This document shows positions 57,655-64,000 of a stretch of DNA of 64,000 nt, piece by piece. The notes under the pieces were generated by a model. It saw only the letters and a program-made list of their open reading frames with translations. It was not told the DNA's origin and searched no databases. The position numbers and the translations under genes are program-made. Origin of the DNA: Coptis chinensis (taxonomy: Eukaryota; Streptophyta; Magnoliopsida; Ranunculales; Ranunculaceae); assembly GCA_015680905.1 (NCBI GenBank), contig CM027377.1:3558501-3622500 (forward strand). The letters are read 5' to 3'. Position 1 is the first letter of the stretch. Every line of letters begins with the position of its first letter.

Positions 57655-59118
57655 TTAACAGGTGTTGGGTCCAAACCCCACAAACCCGTTTGCTCCATCG
57701 AATGAAATCTGAATTCCTTCCTGTTGAATGTTACCGATTATGGATAACTTTGTAGAAGAAGGAGCAAATGCAAAGCAGAATGTGCCCATTTCATCCACTG
57801 GAATCAAGAAGTTTCTTGCCGGTAGTGTCAGTACTGGACCGCTAGAGAAGTAAAACGACACGGTGGGCACTCGAACCATATTGTAATTGGAAAGATCGTA
57901 ACAAGTATCAAATATTGATACTCCCACGGGTGTTCGAGGAAGCTCTGCAGTGCCCGCAATGAAGGAGTCCCTCAGTGCTTCATATGCTGCCAGTGGTAGT
58001 CTAGTCACTGCAGTCCCAGTGTCCATGACTACACCACCTTCCCCCCATTCAGTTAATCTGAATAAATCCTCTGAGACTGGAACACGCATTCCGCCAACAC
58101 CGAGTCCAGTAAGGCCAACATAATAGAAGCTCGGAGCTCGGGGATTGCGAACAAGAGGAACCCAGACTGCACCAACTGGCAGTGCATCACGTCCGAATAC
58201 TAGTGATCCATATGAATTTGAACCGCGACTTACTAAACAATAACCAAATGTGCCACCAGTCTGTCCTTCCAGCTGCCCAATAAAAGACATAGAACCACCA
58301 CCAAGCCCCAGCAAGCCTGCTGCCCCAACGAACATCCCACGGTTCTTATGACCGCAGCCAATTGCTACGTTATGAACCACGGTACGACCCAAGGTAATAG
58401 TCTCAAGGGCTAATGTACCTCTTGTATATGATCCATCACCATACGACACCGCATACCTACACCTGCCTGCACGACAGCCTGCGTTTTCAAGACGGTCGCA
58501 GACGTTTGAGCTGCAAGCCACACCGGCAAATGAGGCAGAGTTGGCTGGATCAAAAACAGGATCGGACTGCCTGTAGCACTGGTTACAAGGCTGACATTGC
58601 ACCCATACTATGTCACTACCTGAATCAATCACCATGTACTGACTCCTTGGTGGACTCCCAACACCTATACGTACAAAATATTCTCCACTCCCTTGTTCCA
58701 TACCTGAAATCACCTGTGACCCAAAGTCGTTCACCTCATAACTTACACCACCACCATTTCCTCCACCACGGGTAAGGCGGCGAGTTATGCCAGTGACTCT
58801 TTTTAAGTCTCTTTTCATGAGACCAATGAAAAGTTGATGGTAATCAGAAACGTTTCCTTCTGAGATTACATCCCTGTGAACCAAGTTCAGCTTCCACTTG
58901 CTTCCAGTACTAGCATCATCATTTTCAGACAATTTGTGGTAATCCATTGCCTTAGAAGGCCTGGCTTTGATGCCAGTGATAATTTCTTGGACATTCAAGT
59001 GATGAATATCGGCACCAGATGTGGTCGAGGCAGTGTTTCTATTGTCGGTATTGGAGGTGGTGATGCCACTCACAAGGTATAGCACCACTACCGTAACTAG
59101 AGCTTTTGAGACCACCAT
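57655..59118 (-). CDS. Nepenthesin-type aspartic protease (ASPG-like)
   Basis: The single exon on the minus strand codes for 487 residues. A signal peptide (about 1-21) precedes a pro-region with KWKLNLVHRDVIS. The pepsin fold has its first active site at YMVIDSGSDIVWVQC (Asp165) and its second at GGVVMDTGTAVTRLP (Asp366). A cysteine-rich insert (CQPCNQCYRQSDPVFDP, then CDRLENAGCRAGRC) marks the nepenthesin group of family A1. YGDGSYTRGTLALETITLG is the flap region. It ends IIGNIQQEGIQISFDG. The closest relatives I recall are ASPARTIC PROTEASE IN GUARD CELL 1/2, linked to drought and ABA responses. Most such relatives have DTGSDVxW at the first site; here it is DSGSD, also common in the group. 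The gene looks intact. Confidence 0.95.
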   Translation of the reverse strand: MVVSKALVTVVVLYLVSGITTSNTDNRNTASTTSGADIHHLNVQEIITGIKARPSKAMDYHKLSENDDASTGSKWKLNLVHRDVISEGNVSDYHQLFIGLMKRDLKRVTGITRRLTRGGGNGGGVSYEVNDFGSQVISGMEQGSGEYFVRIGVGSPPRSQYMVIDSGSDIVWVQCQPCNQCYRQSDPVFDPANSASFAGVACSSNVCDRLENAGCRAGRCRYAVSYGDGSYTRGTLALETITLGRTVVHNVAIGCGHKNRGMFVGAAGLLGLGGGSMSFIGQLEGQTGGTFGYCLVSRGSNSYGSLVFGRDALPVGAVWVPLVRNPRAPSFYYVGLTGLGVGGMRVPVSEDLFRLTEWGEGGVVMDTGTAVTRLPLAAYEALRDSFIAGTAELPRTPVGVSIFDTCYDLSNYNMVRVPTVSFYFSSGPVLTLPARNFLIPVDEMGTFCFAFAPSSTKLSIIGNIQQEGIQISFDGANGFVGFGPNTC

Positions 59119-62100
59119 TGTTTTGCTGTTGTTGTCTTGGTAGCACTTGTGTTGAAGTGGGGGAGGTGGAGAGAATTTATTTGTGTTGGGTTTGAGATGT
59201 TGAGTGGGGGGAAATAATTGAGTTATGGGATCTGTTTGCTTTCATTTATTAATTGGTTTAGTAGGAAGTGTTTGATTTGAATAGAGTTTTATCTTTTTCT
59301 TCTCTAGCTTTTCCTTTCTCTTTTGTGTTTATGTGAGCCAACTTTTTCTACTCGATCTGCCTCCCTAGTATAGACAAACACACTCTCGGAAAAACAAAAT
59401 ACACTTAAACATAATTGATCGAGGCTCAAAAAGGTGTAGAGAATGTAATTAGGTCCATGCACGAGTATAGAATTAAGGGTTTAAAAGGTGAAGAATGATA
59501 GAATATAAGATACATATTTGTAGTGTTGGCTTTTACATTCAAACCTTGTAAAGTTGTTTTAAGTTAAAATACAATCCAAGTGGGAGTTGTATATAATTTT
59601 TAGACGTTAGAAAATTAACCTTCTTTTCCTTGCTTCGTCTAGAAAACACGAGATACAACCTTCTCCCAGCTTAGTTTTTAATTTCTTTATCACAATGCTC
59701 GTTTAGATATTCCCTTCCATGCAAATATGTTCTAGTCAGTATAAATCAGTATTGCCACATTCTAAGTAAATTAAAGCGCTGTATAATATGAGGAATATGA
59801 GGGATTAAATATCTTACTTGGGAGTCAAGTTCTCTGTACCTTCTATGATGCTCATATGTGTTACTTCACATAACTATCTGCAAAACCCACAGTACACTTC
59901 TAGATTGCGTAAATGAGAGTTCTCGATCTCAAAACACTGATCCCATTCATGCCGTAACTCCCAAAATTTTCATATTAGTTTTTAGCACTCATCTTGAATA
60001 AGCAGTTACACTGTTAGCTGCCCGTGGAACAGCTTATAATTATTGTATGACGACGTGATCTGTTCAATTGTTTCGATCACTCATGGTGCATAGTTGAAGA
60101 AACCTGATTTCGCCATTTGAAATGTTTAAAATTCTAAGAGAACTATGGCTTTAATTAATGTCGTAATATATCACTCTTGATGCCTCGCATGAAGTCAGGG
60201 ACATACTGACACACATAATCATCATGCCAATGATTAATGAAGGTGCATTACAATGGCAAAATTACAACAGTATCTCAAATTTTCAATTTCCTTTCTTTGC
60301 ATCTGTGTATTTCTATGTGGTCCTTGCGTTAATCCAGGCTTCTCTGTTTTTGAAGCTAACTCGGAACCTCGGAGGAAATGAGGTAGGGTTTAAATCTTTA
60401 ATGACTTTTTAAGGAGTTGCCCACCTTAAAGTAGTGCCTGAATCGAAAAGTTGCATCAAAAGAAGAAATGGCTGGTACGTACAGCGGTACAGGCCCCTGT
60501 CATATCCCAAATTGTTTTACCACACCAGCCTTGAACTTCGAAATAACTATTGATCGACGCCTCATCTTTTCTTTGTAAAGCAATTTTGATGGGCAGACTA
60601 GCAGATCGAGGTATCAGATTTGTCTTATTTTAAGTGGAGATGCTTCAAGCACAATGACCATTGCAAAAAAATAACAGCGTGAGTAAAACAAACCGAAGAT
60701 GTGTATTATAGTAGTGTTCGACAGAGAAAACATATATACATCGTATTAAAAATGAATATTTAGAGATAAATTGATTCCATTATATTTTCCAAATTGTTAG
60801 CAATATATAAACTATATTATGGTGTCACTGCTATGACGTCCATTAACTGATTTCTAACTTGTACAACGTGTATCTTCTAAATCTTTTCATCATCCATTAG
60901 GAAAAAGAATTCCATCTTGTTCCCCATCACTAGCAAAACCAGCAAAATGATAATAGACATAGGAGAGCAATTATTTTAAAATTATTGAGCTCTCTGATTG
61001 CATTTGAGTGGTGAGGACTAAGGAGACCCCCAATCAGTGGCATTGCCATTTCTATCTAGGAAGATCACATTTTGTAATTGGTGGAGTAATGTGGCAATGT
61101 GGCAATTTTATTTCCATTAGATCTTCTTGGAGAAATCATCCACATCAGAACAAGGGAAAAAAAAGCTTAAAGTGATATGAAATTTTGTTTTATATATTGT
61201 CATTTGAATTCAACATCACCATTAGCCTCAGAACAATGAATGGAAAGTGAATTAAGTAGTGGGTAATCGTACAAAGTTGTGTTTCTTTTGTTTGTTGCAT
61301 CACACACGCCCACACTTGTACACTACTTACCACCTTTCATCTCCACGAGTGGGGAGGATTTGTTAAAAAGCTGAGATTGCCAAATCTGATATATTAACCT
61401 CATCATATATATTAATAGCTGGTTGTTCTTTCTGGAAAGATCCATGCATGAGAATTATAGATTGGAAATTATTTACAAACTTATAGCTTGCAGATGATAA
61501 TCGAGGTAGTGTTTTATTTGCAATTTAAAATACCAGGATGTAGACTCATGTGTTCGAGTCAAACTCAATGATGATATCTCTTTGCTTTGAGAATCAGCAT
61601 ATTGTATCCAGTGTATTATATTTCCGTGATACAACGAAGTTTTCTTAATCATAATGAAGTTTTGCTTAGGCTTACGCCACAAAAAGTAAAGTTGTATATG
61701 AATGCATCGGAATTGCAATTGTAATTTGTAAATGCTGATATATGTATGTAGTTAAAAAGGAGCATTTTTGCATAAAACTCCAGTTGTCCTAGTATGCAAA
61801 CACAGTTTCTTCAATTCTCCTTTCTTTTGATACCTCGTGTGTAGTATATGGCTCGAGAGAAACAAAAAAAGATCAGAGATCGAGCTTGTTCAGGTATGGT
61901 GGCTTGGTGGCCGGTTTGATAAGAATCATAAATTAAAAGAAATATTATGTAGAGTACTAGAGTGTATAGTGTGAATAATAATTATATAATGTTGGTGCAT
62001 GTAAATACGACAAGACCAACGAAAGCAGATAGAATAGAATACGGTGGAACCTGAAAGTGGAGATGTCACCAAGAGCAAAGATTTTAGAGGTGGAAGACAT

Positions 62101-64000
62101 AAGATATCCACGATTTCTCAATAATTGAAGCATTATTACCACTAAAAGGCTTTAATTATTTAATGTTAATAGTTTAATTAAAATATAACAATCTCATGGC
62201 AACAAGTTTTGCGGGCAGATAATTCAAGTGGCAGTTGATCACTTGATCTACGAGTCTATTTTCACCTCAACAGAGAGAGAACGCTTTGCTGCTGGAGGAA
62301 AACGTTGTCATTTTGGGACGTTGTGCAAAACCATAACACACTACTCGATTCTTGGTTAAAGATTAGAAGAAAGACTATATGTGCACACCCACATTTCAAA
62401 TAACTATGACGACACGTAAGCCTTCAATTCTGGTAGAACCGTGGAACTGCTACTCAAGGTTACGATGAATCCCTATCCAAGACAGAGTTACAGACACCAT
62501 TCCTACGATCAACACCAGACCTCTGATGCCATGCTTCATAATATGGTACTATGGTGCACGTTTTGTTTCATTATTTTATAGTTGTTGTACTGCAGCCATT
62601 AAAATCCACTAGTTCGCCACTTGACACTGAGCAAGACGTACTGAAACAGTCTTGGTTGTCAGTGCCTTACATGGTGAATATAATTCGTGTGCTACATGAG
62701 AACCGATTTGGTCGCACAGGGAAAGTGTGTCGGGTGTGTGACATGAGAATCTGAAGGGCGCATCCCGTCAATGACACGATTAATTGCTTATGTTTAGTAT
62801 CTCCCAGCGTCCTGAGTGATACGCTTTGTAATTATCCATATTGTTGATATATGATGTGCGTGACAGAAAAAATTAATCAAAACCGAAAACAGCCATATTC
62901 AAGCTCACGCCCCCACTGCTTAGCAGTTATCTAGTATTCAATTCATTTAGATGCATGCCTCACCATTCACCAATCATCCATTTATATCGATTCTAGAAGA
63001 CAATCCTACGCTCAGAAAACTGTAGTAAATCTTGTAGTGGAGAAGACGACCTCTAAATCCAAAGGATAGCTCATTTTTTGGTAAATCAAAGTTCAACTTC
63101 AATTCAAGGGGGGGGGGCGCCAAATTCCAAGGTGGGGGGAGCAAATTCCATGTCATATCTACATTAAACAATTCTTTGCAAAATATAAATCAAATAAAAA
63201 ATAAAAAATGCTTTCTTTATCAGCCTCCTCGTTTGGCACCTCTTCTTTGTTTAGCGCTGACACTACACTACAGTTAGCCATTGCACATTGCGCGTGCTCG
63301 GCTACTAGTTTACTAGCTAAAATTAGAAGGAAAACGAGTTCAACAGAGGTAAACAATAAGTATTGGGGGACCAAAACATTTCCTCAAAGAATAGTTGGAC
63401 TAGTACAGGATCAAAACTTAACTGCCTAGACATTGGCAAATTAAGAGTTTTATCTCTGCTGTTCTGGAAGTACCACCAAAAGATTAACAATAGTTTCACA
63501 TAAATTAAAAAGAACATGTCTCCCGCTGTGCAAGTATGAGAAGATAAAATTACAGTAACCTCATATGTGACCATAATAAATTGATATCTCAAGACTGGCA
63601 AGAATGAGATGAAAAAAAAAAATAACAACAACAACAACATTTTATTTTATTCGAAGAGTATATATTACAAAAAAAACTAAAAAAAAAAAAAAACAACATC
63701 ATCATTTTCTTTTTTTCGTAGATTACCCACTACAAAAACAAAAAAATGATAATAAAAATAAAACCCTATAAAAATAAGACAAATAAAAAACTCACAAAAA
63801 CAAAGCTAACTGAACTTATTCTGCTCAAATATAGTCGCGTGCACTACTCTAAAAGCTCCAAACAACTTCCACTATTGAAGTTTGCGCCATCAATTCAAAA
63901 TATACATGTTGGTCTAACTACCTTGTGAAACATTCTTGCATATGTTCTACCTCATTACAAAGTCACGATCTTCATCTAGGAAATCTGAAGTTAAAAAACC
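59119..64000. other. Intergenic stretch to the right edge
   Basis: The first ~60 bases are the leader of the aspartic protease gene. I see no recognisable gene in the rest. Short open frames (62203-62360, 62551-62754) match nothing I know. A G9 run lies at about 63109-63117, and A-rich runs lie at 63610-63700. Confidence 0.5.

Noticed and set aside
62203-62754. Two short open frames near the right end
   Set aside because: No recognisable domains and no clear splice links between them.

Overview
The window is nuclear DNA from a flowering plant, most likely a eudicot. It is AT-rich, its genes are rich in introns with ordinary GT..AG borders and T-rich acceptors, and it holds plant-only families: class VIII myosin, a LAFL-type B3 factor, a GEM-like GRAM protein, DUF295 F-box proteins, a Kunitz/miraculin-like inhibitor and a nepenthesin-type aspartic protease. 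I cannot name the species. All family calls come from reading the translations and from memory of the families; no search was run.

Layout. 1-813: 3' end of an EF-hand protein gene whose last visible intron carries two MITEs. 1363-4063: a DUF295/F-box locus with a decayed front half and an open rear half, then a truncated SKP1-like gene. 4064-9124: a membrane RING-H2 protein, a two-exon GEM-like gene and a Kunitz inhibitor. 10088-16780, minus strand: an F-box/LRR gene (At5g23340-like) with a SINE in its intron, a LINE fragment, and a four-exon DUF829 gene with an apparent one-base frameshift. 16865-22309: a gene-poor stretch with a MITE-like inverted repeat and a long hairpin. 22310-26123: an eight-exon LEC2/FUS3-like B3 transcription factor. 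27428-38192: a complete 23-exon myosin VIII. 39375-39584, minus: a small 69-residue protein. 43111-54488: a RING-containing SNF2 ATPase (CHR27/CHR28-like, Rad5/16 type), also with one apparent one-base frameshift. Its introns hold a non-LTR retroposon with a 17-bp target duplication, an LTR-like stretch and a short deleted Ty3/gypsy-type LTR element. 57655-59118, minus: a single-exon aspartic protease. The rest to 64000 shows no gene.

Functional links are loose, as is normal for a plant chromosome. Several genes touch ubiquitin-dependent turnover (F-box/DUF295, SKP1-like, RING-H2, F-box/LRR, RING-SNF2), but they lie among unrelated genes and I see no operon-like unit. The GEM-like and F-box/LRR neighbours match a pairing I recall from Arabidopsis chromosome 5 (At5g23340/At5g23350), which suggests conserved microsynteny. 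I found no convincing new biological system. The items most worth checking are the apparent one-base frameshifts in otherwise well-conserved genes, the truncated SKP1-like gene beside the F-box relic, an unexplained antisense ORF in a helicase intron, and several precise hairpins.
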